Positions 21,396 through 32,035 of a stretch of DNA of 64,000 nt are shown here, piece by piece. Under the pieces are notes generated by a model that made no database searches, had not been told where the DNA came from, and saw only the letters and a program-made list of their open reading frames with translations. The DNA comes from Ostrinia nubilalis. Lineage: Eukaryota; Arthropoda; Insecta; Lepidoptera; Crambidae. The translations under genes and the position numbers were made by a program. The DNA lies in NCBI RefSeq assembly GCF_963855985.1, contig NC_087093.1, forward strand, positions 3,107,501-3,171,500, read 5' to 3'. Every line of letters starts with the position of its first letter. Positions within the stretch are counted from its first letter, which is position 1.

Positions 21396-21524
21396 TATAG
21401 CCTATAGCCTTCCTCGATAAATGGGCTATCTAACACTGAAATAATTATTCAAATTGGACTAGTAGTTCCTGAGATTAGCGCGTTCAAGCAAACAAACTCT
21501 TCAGCTTTATAATATTAGTATAGA

Positions 21525-21997
21525 AAGTATAGGTAAGTGATTATAGTCGAAGAAAAAAGCTGGTGATAAAATATTTTTTTACTTGGTACGCGTAAGTCTG
21601 TACTAATAGAGGTATGCACCTTGCAAACTTGCACGACTAGATATTTAGTAGCGATGCTTTTAAAATTCTTTGATTGTGTTTTGAAGATAAAATTTTAAAT
21701 TCAGTAATAATATTTATCTTTTGACTCCACCAAAAGTTCCAATTGATTAAAAATTTTCGAATATAGAAACAGCAGCTTTAAAAAGTTACCACGTCAGAAT
21801 CGAAATTAATATATTTAAGCGTCGAAAATATGAGGCTTAAAATATTTGAATCTTGTAACGGTTCTGGGCCAGATATTACGCGGGCAAGTGTTGCTTGACA
21901 ATATTGCACCGGGCTCAATGCATTTCATTCCACTGAGTCATAAACAAAAACAGCCACAACACAAAATGCAACAGTAATAGAGTTTGCGTAATCCAAA
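21525..21997. other. No gene seen
   Basis: AT-rich, no recognisable element. Confidence 0.4.
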
Positions 21998-22110
21998 TCA
22001 TCATTATCATCATTTCAGCCACAGAACATCTACTGCTGAACATAGACCTCAATGATTTCCACATCGCCCGGTTGGCACCGGCCTACATCCAGTGCTTTCC
22101 TGGTATTTAT
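21998..22110 (-). mobile_element. RTE-like LINE tail, (GATGAT)-tailed subfamily, reverse strand
   Basis: TCATCATTATCATCATTTCA is the reverse of the microsatellite tail. Then come CTACTGCTGAACATAGACCT and the codons for the conserved C-terminal region (GATTTCCACATCGCCCGGTT). Diverged, 5'-truncated. Confidence 0.72.
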
Positions 22111-22930
22111 TTCTTCGATCCTCCAATTCCATCAACATAAATGGTAGTAGTTATTGTGTACAAATTTGGATAATAGATGGCGCTGTGTGTCTGTTAGTTC
22201 ACGCAAGCGTGTTATTTTTCCGGATCGATCCATAATGTTGTGAATTCATTTGAAAATGTTTGTCTCAAAGTCGTAAGTAACCTTTACAATCATCTTTATC
22301 TCTAATTAATTTTTAACTCCAATTGTAAAATTTAAAATTGTCAGTGAATAGTGATCACCTAATAACACAAATCAAAATATATTTTAAGTACCTATGTTGA
22401 AAACAAGGTAAGCGTCTATTTAACCTCTGACCTTAATCAGAAGGTCTTTAATCAGAACTATAGCCGTTCTGATTTTACTGTTGACTTCTGTTTTTCACAA
22501 AGAGCGCTCACGGGCTGTCTCTATGTAATGAGATAGCGCTCAGCTCAAGCCCTTAGGGTCTAATTAGACTGGCGCTCACTGGGGCAAACAAAGACACAAC
22601 AATCACAACATACATTACAAAAAATATCTGTTATAGGAATTTATTCCTTATTTGCGATCTCAATAACCTTAAGATCAAAAGGTTTTTGTTCCAGTTTAAA
22701 TAATATACGCACCAAATCGTAAAAGATACAAAACATTTTTAATATAAGTTTGTAGCTGAATTTTATAATTAGGGACAGTCTAGACTAGACTAGACATAGA
22801 CTGCATCCTACTTAACATCAGGTACGATTGTGGTCAAATACCTGCCTTGTTATGCATAAAAAAAGTTAAAAAATAAATGGGGAATAAATTGTGATCCCAA
22901 TGAAGTAGAGTCACCCACATCATGAAATAT
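22111..22930. other. No gene seen
   Basis: Non-coding. An ATGAGATAGCGCTCA stretch at about 22528 is a weak palindrome. Nothing else definable. Confidence 0.4.
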
Positions 22931-22981
22931 CGTTCGTTCGTTTCAGCCAAAAGACATCGTTGCTGGACAAGGGCCTCCCTC
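22931..22981 (-). mobile_element. 51-bp RTE-like LINE copy, reverse strand
   Basis: CGTTCGTTCGTTTCAGCC (tail reversed) plus the last 30 or so bases of the ORF. Flanked by a 6-bp AAATAT duplication (22925-22930 and 22982-22987): a genuine insertion, extremely 5'-truncated. Confidence 0.78.
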
Positions 22982-23051
22982 AAATATGTACCATGTAATA
23001 TTGAGTAATATGAGTCAATCAGTCGGCATTATTAATTAAGTACTTGTCACC

Positions 23052-23373
23052 CTCCCTGCGTGATCGAATCAGAAATGAGGAGATCCGCAGGAGAACCAAA
23101 GTAACCGACATAGCTCGCAGAATTGCTAAAATCAAGTGGCAGTGGGCGGGGCACATAGCTCGTAGAGACGATGGCCGTTGGGGCAGGAAAGTTCTCGAGT
23201 GGCGACCACGGGCTGGAAGACGTAGCGTGGGCAGGCCTCCTACTAGGTGGACCGACGATCTGGTAAAGGTCGCGGGAAGAGCCTGGATGCGGGCAGCGCA
23301 GGACCGTTCATTGTGGAAAACCTTGGGGGAGGCCTTTGTCCAGCAGTGGACGTCATTTGGCTGAAACGAACGA
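23052..23373 (+). mobile_element. 5'-truncated RTE-like LINE copy with 10-bp target duplication
   Basis: Encodes the last 100 or so residues of an endonuclease/RT polyprotein of RTE type. The frame is open from the start of the copy to the stop after QQWTSFG. Conserved blocks are IRNEEIRRRTKVTDIA, KWQWAGHIARRDDGRW, GRPPTRWTDDLVKVAGR and WKTLGEAFVQQW. No catalytic domain remains. The tail is CTGAAACGAACGAA. ACTTGTCACC is duplicated at 23042-23051 and 23374-23383. The ATG assigned at the start is flanking sequence, not a gene start. The clade name is from memory of similar lepidopteran ORFs. Confidence 0.85.
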
Positions 23374-23523
23374 ACTTGTCACCATCGACTCATTTACTCT
23401 CTATTGCAGGATTTGTCTCTACTCTCTCTAAGAAGATTTGGCCTGCACTTTTCACACTGGCCAAACGGGTTGTGGAAATACATGAGTCGGTACATACAAA
23501 AATATATGGATGCTCAGTTGAGT

Positions 23524-23620
23524 AACTAAACGGAACTATTCCCACCTCTCGTTCCTACCGCTGCAACTCCTGTAGCCAGGACAGCTTGACCACCAATAAA
23601 ACCCAACCAGTGAAGGTCAG
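23524..23620 (+). repeat. Unnamed repeat shared with 43970-44070
   Basis: GGAACTATTCCCACCTCTCG, then CTGTAGCCAGG, CAGCTTGACC and AAAACCCAACCA occur in the same order in the hAT-like element at 43881-44367. Confidence 0.7.
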
Positions 23621-23702
23621 TTGAGTAACTAGTCGACACGGCTAGAGGATTAGTACAAACTTCAAAGCATTACATAGAGTACCTTTCTCTTGCAGTAGAA
23701 TA

Positions 23703-24078
23703 CAGGGCGGAAACGGTAAATGATTTCACTCGATTATTTCTAAACTGCAAGATATCGAAAACTGGTTACTGATTCTGAAAGTGCTTTACGAGTTCTTTCA
23801 AACGGTATCAACAATAGGTTACAGAATAAACTGGATCTATCCAAAAATTCTATGTTTCCAGTTTCCATACTAAATGTATGCCAGCCACGCAGCTTTAAGG
23901 ATCAACTAACCATTTTTTCAAAAAGTTTACTGATGATGCAGGCCGCCACCAACCGCCATTGTGGAAATCATTGGGGGAGGCCTATGTTCAGCAGTGGACG
24001 TCCTATGGCTAAAATGATGATGACGATGATGAATAGTTTAGAAATAATCGAGTGAGATCACTTATCATTTCCACCCTG
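23703..24078. mobile_element. Mariner-type element C copy 2, interrupted by RTE tail
   Basis: Left end CAGGGCGGAAACGGTAAATG, right end TCATTTCCACCCTG, TA on both sides (23701-23702 and 24079-24080). It matches the left half of copy 1. The inner part is replaced by an RTE insertion at about 23932-24033. Confidence 0.82.
23932..24033 (+). mobile_element. RTE-like LINE tail, (GATGATGAC) subfamily, inside element C
   Basis: Encodes MQAATN-type residues through GEAYVQQWTSY, then stop and ATGATGATGACGATGATG tail. Same subfamily as 33496-33676. Confidence 0.78.
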
Positions 24079-24452
24079 TATACGCTTTCATGTTAGTTCC
24101 ACTCGCCAAAACGCCCGAATTATTTAATCAACTTACTAAAATAAAACTAAACACAAAGTTAATTAACACGGTTTGCATTCATACCCACTGCATTATACCA
24201 CAATCGAGATTAATGCAGAAAACACGGTCCCGTTTTGAAATGCGCAATGCATGCAGTGTTCAAACAGTCGCAAATTCGTGTAAAACCTGCATTCATCCTG
24301 CATTAATGGATTTAATGAATGCTGCTGACAACGCCACTCTTGTGGCGGAGTTTTGGGCTGACACTGTGTAGGTTTGTTGTCGACACGATAACAAGAAGAT
24401 CCTGCATTGTAATAAAATTATTATACGAGTATTAATTAAAGTAAAATCTACT

Positions 24453-24647
24453 TCTATACTAATATCATAAATGCGAAAGTAACTCTGTCTGTCTGTCTGT
24501 CTGCGATTTTGATGTTTGGCATAGAGATAGTTTGAGTCCTGGGAAAGGACATAGGATAGTTTTTATCCCGGTTTTTGAAACGTGCAGTTTTTCTGTGGCA
24601 GACAAAATACCACGCGGGCGAAGCCGCGGCCGCGGGCGGAAAGCTAG
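24453..24647 (+). mobile_element. Helitron-like element d
   Basis: TCTATACTAATATCATAAAT start, GTCTGTCTGTCTGTCTG, shortened core, and an end hairpin with an extra CCGCGG repeat before GGAAAGCTAG-T. Internally deleted relative to copies a and c. Confidence 0.82.
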
Positions 24648-24689
24648 TTTTATAATAAATCCAATTAGAGAATGAAAGTTTTCTTCCAG

Positions 24690-24722
24690 TGGTATGTCCA
24701 CTGCTGAATATAAGCCTCCACG
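24690..24722 (-). mobile_element. Short RTE-like LINE tail remnant
   Basis: GTGGTATGTCCACTGCTGAA followed by TATAAGCCTCC is the reverse of the family's last codons. Confidence 0.5.
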
Positions 24723-25399
24723 AAGTGGTAATAATATCTAAACGAATTATTACGTCTTTTTGTCAACCTTAACTGCACGGAGTTTCTAAAATTGGCTCTA
24801 ACACACTGTCATCCATTTGTGTTTGGCGTATTGAATGAGAACGACATACGAGTAACGTACCTATTCAAACTGTCATGAAAAGTGTATAAAATTACCAGCG
24901 CCATTAACAAAGATAAGTCTACTGCACATACGTTTGCGGTATCTAATTATTATGCTAAAGTAATTTGGTAGAGATGACCCACATACCTGGTTAATGCACG
25001 AACTTGCACATGAGAATGCATCAAATTTACTGCCTGCATCATGCGGAATGGTAGTAGGAACTTTAAGGAGGTCGATCTATCTTTTAGTGCGGGCTATGAT
25101 CGGGAAATACGGTCGCAATAAAACTGGCTAAAGCTCGGATGAAGTGGAGCATCCAAATAATAATATCCATCAGTCACCAACACCATGCATGTGCCGATAA
25201 AGGAACAGTGTACTGTTATAAGTCACATATTATTTTTCCCCCTATTATGGTAAATGATGGTGACGGTGAATAAATAAAATTGTATGCTTTAATTTTAAGT
25301 AAGTAAAGTTTTAGAAAATTAGCTTAAATTTTAAGTAGGACTTAGCTTATAAGATTTTAAACTTTCGCGTTCCATTTCGACGACTACGGACGACGCCGC
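24723..25399. other. No gene seen
   Basis: Non-coding. A TAAGATTTTAAACTTTCGCG motif at 25350 recurs inside the SINE at about 46810, so a small shared repeat exists. Confidence 0.4.
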
Positions 25400-26030
25400 G
25401 AGCCAGTGGCGGGGCAAGACCTAAATTTGATGTGGGCAAGACAGATTTCGCGAGGCCTTGTTCTGTGGCGACCTGAAGACGGATTTTATGAAATAATAAA
25501 AAAAAACGGGTCAATGGTCTATTCATTGACAGTTTCTGATTTCTTGATTCAGTGATTATTTTGAAAAGAATTTTGCGCCAAAGAATAATGTTTGTCACTT
25601 AAAACCGTGTTGTTGCTTAATTTTGTGTCTGATTATGGCTGAATTTGTTTGGAAAAAAAAATTTAACTATATTGTTTAGCTATCAATAATTTATCCTACT
25701 AATATTATAAATGCGAAAGTTTGGATGTCATGATGTCTGGATGTTTGGATGTCTGGATGTCTGTTACTTTTTCACGCAAAAACTACTGAACGGATTTTGT
25801 TGAAACTTTACAGTATTACGGTTTATAACCCAGATTAACATATAGGCTATAATTTATGACGATCTGTGACATACCTACTAAATTTCACGCGGGTGAAACC
25901 GCGGGCAAAAGCTAGTATTTAATAGTATTTAAAAGTTGAATTTGACATGTGAGCAAAATTTTTGATGCGCGAGGCCCCTTGTTCCGCGAGGCCGTAGGCG
26001 GTGGCCCACGTCGCCACATTTATTGGTCGT
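25400..26030. repeat. CGCGAGGCC-type interspersed repeat, split by Helitron-like e
   Basis: AGTGGCGGGGCAAGACC and TTTCGCGAGGCCTTGTTC on the left, and GATGCGCGAGGCCCCTTG, TTCCGCGAGGCCGTAGGC on the right, surround the Helitron-like copy. It looks like an older repeat into which the Helitron inserted. Confidence 0.5.
25694..25915 (+). mobile_element. Helitron-like element e, (GGATGTCT) subfamily
   Basis: A-TCCTACTAATATTATAAATG start; GGATGTCTGGATGTCTG in place of GTCT repeats; AACTACTGAACGGATTTTGT core; hairpin CACGCGGGTGAAACCGCGGG; end AGCTAG-T. Same ends as family a but a different middle. Confidence 0.82.
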
Positions 26031-26284
26031 ATATTGGCGCATTCGAGCCACACATCACCCGCACAATGGCGCCTCCTCAAGCGGCCAAAAATGCGCCTCG
26101 GTTACTGGAGCAGCATCGCCGCTAATGCAGCTATTGTTCGAATATCTGGCCTACTAAGCTAGAGCTAGGGCTATCAAAAGATGTTGCAGACATTCTTGAG
26201 ACTGCCTAGGATTTGTCACAATGCGTTCTGCCGTCTGCGGTCAGGTCAGTGAGAACGCAGCCCGCAACATGTATGAACAATCAT

Positions 26285-26341
26285 CAACGTTATCTTCATC
26301 ATTTCAGACACAGGACGTCCGCTGCTGGACATAGGCCTCGA
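26285..26341 (-). mobile_element. RTE-like LINE tail, reverse strand
   Basis: TATCTTCATCATTTCAGAC, then GGACGTCCGCTGCTGGACAT and AGGCCTCGAGGAATTC: the reversed tail and last codons of the (GATGAT) subfamily. Confidence 0.65.
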
Positions 26342-26593
26342 GGAATTCTTTAATTGGCCATATCACATTGAAATTCCTGACTGTCTATGTTAGCAATTTG
26401 TATCGCTGTATGAATTCTCAATGAAGGTAAATATTGTCAATCAGTCAGGTCACACACTGAAGATTACATTCAAATCGAGCTTGTGATTTATCTAACTAAT
26501 GAAATTCATCCAAGCAGAGGCTAAGTAATGTAACGTTTTTATGAAAAAAATTTTGAACAAAAATAATTTATTGGTGCGAAAATAGGTGTAGTT

Positions 26594-26819
26594 GTTAAAG
26601 TCAAAACTCATAACCGGTCAAAACCACTTTTGACTGCAAATGCCCTTGGTCAATATCACTTTTGACTGATTTTTCCAGCCAAAAGTGATTTTAACCAAGA
26701 TTGTTAACCATAAAAATCAGTCAAAAGTGATATTGACCAAGGGCATCAGTCAAAACCATTTTTGACTGATTTTTTTCAGTCAAAAGTGGTTTTGACCGAT
26801 TATGAGTTAAGACTGTAAC
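26594..26819. mobile_element. Foldback element built of CAGTCAAAAGTG repeats
   Basis: The left arm GTTAAAGTCAAAACTCATAA and right arm (complement GTTACAGTCTTAACTCATAA) are inverted over the whole 226 bp. Inside, AGTCAAAA/TTTTGACT octamers recur many times in both orientations, so each arm is itself repetitive. No coding capacity. Confidence 0.82.
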
Positions 26820-27315
26820 ATAGTTAAGTACTTTCCCTTGAAACCTAGTCATGTCAAACCGTATTACAGCCTCTGTCAGCACTATACAGATAAAGATTGA
26901 ACGTTTTACGATACAAGGTAGCCCTGCTAACGACGCCATTTTCGTCTCGCTAGATAAAACATGGCAACCGAAATGGGCGATGTCCCGATGGACGCGATCG
27001 TCTCGACTACTAAATGGGGAATATTTTTGTACAACCCTTTGTTTCCATCGAGATATCGAAGATAGCAATTGCTTGTTTTCTGTAGTGTAGTTTTAGATTT
27101 ATCGATGTTTGCGATGTTTGTAACTAGCCTTATTGATCAATGCGACTCTACGAGTAGTACGTTTGTTTTTTATAGTCGCTTGAAATTATTGTGTGTTTTT
27201 CGTGTATCTACCTATTACCTATCTATATTCTAATTTTTGTAACTTATCTAGCTATTCCAATAGAAGTCTAGTTTAGTTGAGAGTAACTGGAAATTGTTAT
27301 TAAAATATATATGAA
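26820..27315. other. No gene seen
   Basis: Both-strand frames at 26721-27090 are open but run into the foldback, show no domain and are antisense shadows of each other. I do not call a gene. Confidence 0.4.
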
Positions 27316-27526
27316 CTAACTTTCCGCCCGCAGCTTCGCCCGCGTGAAATTTTGTCTGTCACAGAAAAACTTAATCGCGCGCGCGCGTCATTGTTTCAAA
27401 AACCGTTATAAAAACTATCCTATATCTTTTCTCATAATTTAAACTATATCTATGCCAAATTTGATCAAAATCGGTTCAGTGGTTTAGGCGTGAAAGCGAC
27501 ACAGACAGACAGACAGAGTTACAGAT
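27316..27526 (-). mobile_element. Helitron-like element f, reverse strand, eroded ends
   Basis: CTTTCCGCCCGCAGCTTCGC, a (GC)n expansion, the reverse GATCAAAATCGGTTCAGTGG core and ACAGACAGACAGACAG. The terminal CTAG is mutated and the 5' end is lost. Confidence 0.75.
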
Positions 27527-27639
27527 TGAAGCTGAATTGAACAAGACGTCTATAGGCTAGGCCTATTTTCAGCAAGGGACTGCTGTAGTCTGATTATATT
27601 AATATATTAGTATTAATTTATCGACTTTTGTGTAATTAA

Positions 27640-27917
27640 TAACTATAATATGGACATTAATACTAATATCTGGACATATAATATTTAATACTTATTCTTA
27701 TTATGTAGGTAATATGACATTCTAAGACAATTATTTATGTATTTAATTTTTGATTTTATTTGACTGATTTGTTATCGTTTTACTTGACAATTGTACACAA
27801 TATTGACATTTTTAATTGATATTATTTGCACGATTGTACCTATAACTTGTTGGCGCGTTGGATTTTCTGTAAGCCTTCAAGCAGCCTTCTAGAATAAATA
27901 AATAAATAAATAAATTA
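27640..27917 (+). repeat. LINE 3' UTR with (AATA)n tail
   Basis: GACATT-rich AT stretch, then GTAAGCCTTCAAGCAGCC, CTTCTAGAATAAAT and several AATA units. The layout matches a microsatellite-tailed LINE 3' end; no coding part. Confidence 0.5.
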
Positions 27918-28002
27918 TAAAATGATTAATTTTTTTAAATCAATTTGTTAAAAGTTGATAATATTTACTTACTTTCTCTAAAGTATACTGAACATTAATA
28001 TA

Positions 28003-28518
28003 CTCAACATCAAATAAACCGCACCTTCCGCGACGCGAACTTTAAAGATTTTCTTCTGACATAATCATGGTGCCCCAACAATATTGGTGTTATTTGAAAG
28101 CCCAATAAATATCCTTAAAGAAAAACACATTTAATTTCTTAATAAATGATTAACATATAACATAAATGTGACTTGAAAAAAGACCTCACTTTGGGCTCAC
28201 CTCTGGGATCAATTAGACCAAATTTTATGATTATAAAACCAAATAATGATCACACGTGTCCTCTTTAACAGATGGATAGCGATTAATCCCAACTTAACAG
28301 TTTTGTAGACATAAAAATTGGCTCAAGCGTAACTGCCTATTTTTTTAAGAAGTGACTCTGGATCCTTCTAAAGATACATTTTTGGGGTAAAAAGCTTTCC
28401 TTTAATGAAATGAAGCTTAGAACTAGGCTTTTAAATGGTGCCAATATTGGTGGTAAGTGGGGATGCATACGTTTGAAAGTGCTTGTCGCGGGAGGTGCGA
28501 TTTATTTGATGTCGAGTG
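28003..28518. mobile_element. Mariner-type MITE family 1, longer copy 2
   Basis: The right end GCGATTTATTTGATGTCGAG (then TG and TA) and left end CTCAACATCAAATAAACCGC match the 3707-3902 element. The inner AATATTGGTG / CACCAATATTGG blocks are also shared. The middle holds about 300 bp extra. It is in opposite orientation to copy 1. Confidence 0.75.
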
Positions 28519-28999
28519 TATAACTGCCTTTTTCCAGTAGTCTTCTAATCATGCCATCAAAAGCCCAAGCAGCTACAGCCCCGTCTTTTGTCCAATATCC
28601 GCAGCGAATCCATCATTTATATCGAATAGATTTGGCGGACTATATTGTTACATTCTGTATTCAGAGGCTTTTTTATAGGACAGGAGGCAAACGAGTAAAC
28701 GGTTTATACTAATTTTACTGATTATTTACAAAACTGTTATTATTATTTGCTGAAGTAGGTATTTTAAACCACAAACTTTCCTTCTATGAGTCAGTCAACT
28801 AGAAGGAAATTGCCTAATTATCTATTGAATCCTCGCCCAGATTTTCATAAACTAATTAAAGTAATTTAAATTCCAAGTTTTAAATCTGTGAGAAATTGTG
28901 AGGATTTCAATAAAGAACCTAGTATTTCTATTTGTCCACAACGGAGTTAGAAACTGCTAAATTTCACGGTTTAATTGTATTGTATTGCTACTTAAATTG
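28519..28999. other. No gene seen
   Basis: Non-coding, no element ends recognised. Confidence 0.4.
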
Positions 29000-29104
29000 A
29001 ACAACTTTGCACTGAAAAAACTACGTCAAAAATCTGTCAAATTTCATACAAAAACACCGGTTATCGTTACAGTTACGGCTAAAGTTAGATGGTGCAACTC
29101 AGCC
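29000..29104. mobile_element. MITE B copy 5, left end eroded
   Basis: CGTCAAAAATCTGTCAAATT, ACACCGGTTATCGTTACAGT and GATGGTGCAACTCAGCC-TTA are intact; the left terminus is degenerate. Confidence 0.8.
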
Positions 29105-29712
29105 TTATACAGTGCATCAGTGAAACAATCAAGGCAGTATGACTTTAAACATCACACATTTGTATGCAAAGAATACACCCGGTGCGCTGCTGCAGTTTGG
29201 AATTGAAAAGTCTAGAAATATCAAGTGATTGAGCCAATTTGAAGGTGAAGTGGTCGTTATGCTAGAAAATTCGATATTTGTTGGTAGATTTGGTCTTTCT
29301 TACCTCTACATTGAACTATTCTTTCCGATGAAAAGGCTTTTAATACTCATAATATTAACACAGTGACTGAGAACTTGGAACTGATTACTTCTTAATAACA
29401 ATTTTCTGGAATAACGCAATATCAATTTCTCCGTTTTCTAAAATTCATAAAAGATAATTTCATAAAATATAATAAAAGCATAAAATATTTTATGAATTTA
29501 GCCATAAACAGATATTTTATTAACTTTATTATATTTAAAATTCTATATTAGAATGCCCGAAAACAAAAAGCCGTTGTCGAGGGGGAATAAATGAAGTCTG
29601 TGCTGTTTATTAGACTGTCCAGATAAGGTACACAGTTGAACCTGATTTGAGACAGTGGGTTCACTTTTGAAGTGCCTCCTTTTTGAAGTCGGTTAATGAT
29701 AATGATAGTAAA
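29105..29712. other. Mostly featureless; fragment of the 39250 repeat
   Basis: At about 29672-29695, GCCTCCTTTTTGAAGTCGGT matches the right end of the repeat at 39250-39660. Otherwise AT-rich non-coding. Confidence 0.5.
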
Positions 29713-29872
29713 GCTCCAACCACATCAACGCGTGCAGATCGCCATCGCCGGCGCGATCAAAGGCTAATGACAGGTCGCGCGACCCATGACAGTTCACGCG
29801 ACCTGTCATTTCCTTATGATTGCGCCGTGATCGCGCCGCCGATGGCGATGCACGCGTTGGTGTGGACAAAGC
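29713..29872. mobile_element. GC-rich palindromic MITE (ACGCGTGCA)
   Basis: The arms pair through CATCAACGCGTGCAGATCGC / GCGATGCACGCGTTGGTG and CATCGCCGGCGCGATCA / TGATCGCGCCGCCGATG. The loop contains a second pair (GACAGGTCGCGCGA / TCACGCGACCTGTC). 160 bp, CpG-rich. Confidence 0.8.
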
Positions 29873-31124
29873 AAAACAGAACTGGTGAAATAGAGCACCA
29901 AAGGAGTTAGAATAAATGTGCTACCTGGAGTTAGAGGAACTTTACTCGTATGCTCATTATTATTTGATCCTTATTTGCTTGATGCAATTACGTACTGTAT
30001 TTCGTTTCTTAGTGTTAGGGTAGCTTACTAGCTCACGCGCTCTACATTGGCCTGCGCGTTGTTAGAGTTGAAGGATTGAAGTTATACAACAATAAAGTGT
30101 TATGGTTTCCCTGTAGTTTATGTAGCCAACTTACACGAATCACCTTGAATGTTACTGCCACGTGCGTTATCAGAAGTTATAAAGTAAAAAAAGTCCTACT
30201 TTAACTTCTGAATAACAGGGGGGAATAACAATGATAAAATTAAGAGGAGGGTTTGTATTATGAATGACGCTGATTAAATTTTTTGTCGTGAAAAATTTGA
30301 TTGTAAGCCTTTTTCATCTTCCTTATTTATATTGAAGAAGGAAATACCATTATATTTCCCTATTTTGCGCATTTATTACACCCCTTTATTCTCACCTTCA
30401 AAGAACATTTCAATATAAATCATACTGTCGAATACTCAACGCAAATTCTGTACTTAACAAGGCTTCTTCATTATTTTCCCGTTTTATATTCTAAGCGCTT
30501 TGTACATTCGTCTTTGGGGGGTCCCCCTAAAGTTTATTTTGGATTGAGTGAGAATCAGGTGCAGAAATGGTAGAACACCTTAATTACTTGTTGTCAGTAA
30601 GTTTTCAACTCGAACACCGTAGGATAAGTGGATCCTGCGAAAATTGGAGGAGTTAGCGCCTTCGAGAGAAATATCTTATAACGTCAGATAAACTTGGAGT
30701 TGGCATAGTAAAGTTTACCTTTGTATAAAAATGGCTAGCTATATTTTTAGTGTACTACAGTTATTGGATAACTTTGTCTGTCGTATTTAAGATTTTGGGA
30801 AATAGGAGTTTTACGAAGGACGTTATTCGACAAGTAGGTATTCAGGATTCAGGTTTTTTACAGTCTAATGCATTCCAGTCTTCTTTGTTATTCGCACTTA
30901 TAACGATGCCGTAGTTTTTAGATTGCTTTGCTGTTTTCCGTAGGATACGAGTATTCTGATTTTGTATAAAAACGATTTGCGATGACGGATAGAGTTCTCC
31001 TCGATTATTCTTTAGTAGTTAGAGTCATCCCAAATATTAATGTGATGTTAATAGATTTGGTTCATTTCAATTTAAAACCAACCAATAAGTATGTCCCACA
31101 GTATACCCAAAGCCAGCTAAGCCA
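29873..31124. other. No gene seen
   Basis: AT-rich with two short weak inverted pairs only. The open frame at 30982-31308 enters the next repeat and is not a gene. Confidence 0.4.
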
Positions 31125-31553
31125 GGTAAGGATGTTATGGATATGTAGTTTCGGTTATGCGTACGGTTACGGATATAGGAATAATATTATACCGGTTTCG
31201 GTTACGGTTACGGATATTTATTTATTTCGGATATCCGAAAGTTTCGGTTACGGTTACGGATATCTGTGCTTTAGAATGCAATTTGCAATAGTTGTCCAAC
31301 ACGGTTAATTCATGCACATGCACACTTTACATCGAATAAAAAGTAATAAAAAATAAAAATTGATACTACATTATAAAGGTAAATCAGGATGTTATGCCTG
31401 TACATTATAATGTTATACAAAAAACAATTTAAACTGCCTACATCCGAAACTATCCGAAACTTTTGAATCGGTTACGGTTACGGTTTCGGATATTTTTTAT
31501 TTCGGATATCTGAAAGTTTTGGTTACGGTTACGGATATCCATAGCATCCCTGG
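31125..31553. mobile_element. hAT-like MITE with iterated GGTTACGGTTACGGATAT
   Basis: The ends are CAGGTAAGGATGTTATGGAT and (complement of right) CAGGGATGCTATGGATATCC, of hAT-like CAGGG type. GGTTACGGTTACGGATAT occurs at least four times in two clusters (31150-31262, 31470-31545), with TTTCGGATATCCGAAAG between. I could not see a matching 8-bp duplication. Confidence 0.6.
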
Positions 31554-31892
31554 TACCCAGTACCGTCTACCTACGCTATTCGTTATTACGTATTTATCAC
31601 CTGTACTAAAGGATACCTTTCGTTTGCCAGAAACATTTGCCATGCCCATAAAGGTTGGCCCAAAATAATGTGGTGCCAAAATCATTGGCTCAAACAACAC
31701 ATTTTCTTCAGATTTACGACTAACTTTTGTCCGTTTGAATACCTAGGTCATAAGTTAGGGCATAATGTTAGGGTATAATGTGTTTTTCGTGTGAATGCCA
31801 TCCGTTATAGTAATACATTTCAAGAATAATAAGCAATACGTTTTCGCAAAATGGGCTAACCTTTAGACAAAACAACAGGGTCTGAGTTGTCA

Positions 31893-32035
31893 GAGATATA
31901 TTGCCACTAAGTATACTACTACCATTTAAGTATGTTTTTATCCGTTGTCTAGTACCCATAGTACAAGCTTTGCTTAGTTTGGGTTTGGTTCGGGACTAGA
32001 GGCGCAGTGTAAAATGTCCAAAGATAATATATATT
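31893..32035 (+). repeat. ATATCCTTGGACATTTTACA family copy 2, opposite strand
   Basis: Reverse of the 14310 repeat: TTATCCGTTGTCTAGTACCC, ATAGTACAAGCTTTGC, GTGTAAAATGTCCAAAGATA, then an AT tail. Confidence 0.75.

Larger units (their letters stand above)
20655..21524 (-). mobile_element. Helitron-like element i, split by a mariner-type MITE
   Basis: Reverse-strand diverged relative: CTAG at 20655-20658, TTTCTACCCGCGACTTCGTC, then the insertion at 20716-21395. The 5' part resumes and ends with TTTATAATATTAGTATAGA at 21524. Both halves agree with a single older element cut at TA. Confidence 0.7.

Noticed and set aside
6300..25760. (GTCT)n tracts as CRISPR-like or independent microsatellites
   Set aside because: They lie at a fixed place inside Helitron-like copies and hitchhike with them; no spacer structure.
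26721..27090. Overlapping 115- and 79-codon frames on both strands
   Set aside because: No recognisable domain, partly inside a foldback, and mutually antisense, so at most one could be real and neither has support.
31150..31545. Telomere-like repeat tract from TTACGG units
   Set aside because: Insect telomeres of this group use TTAGG; the units here are few, interspersed and bound by inverted ends.
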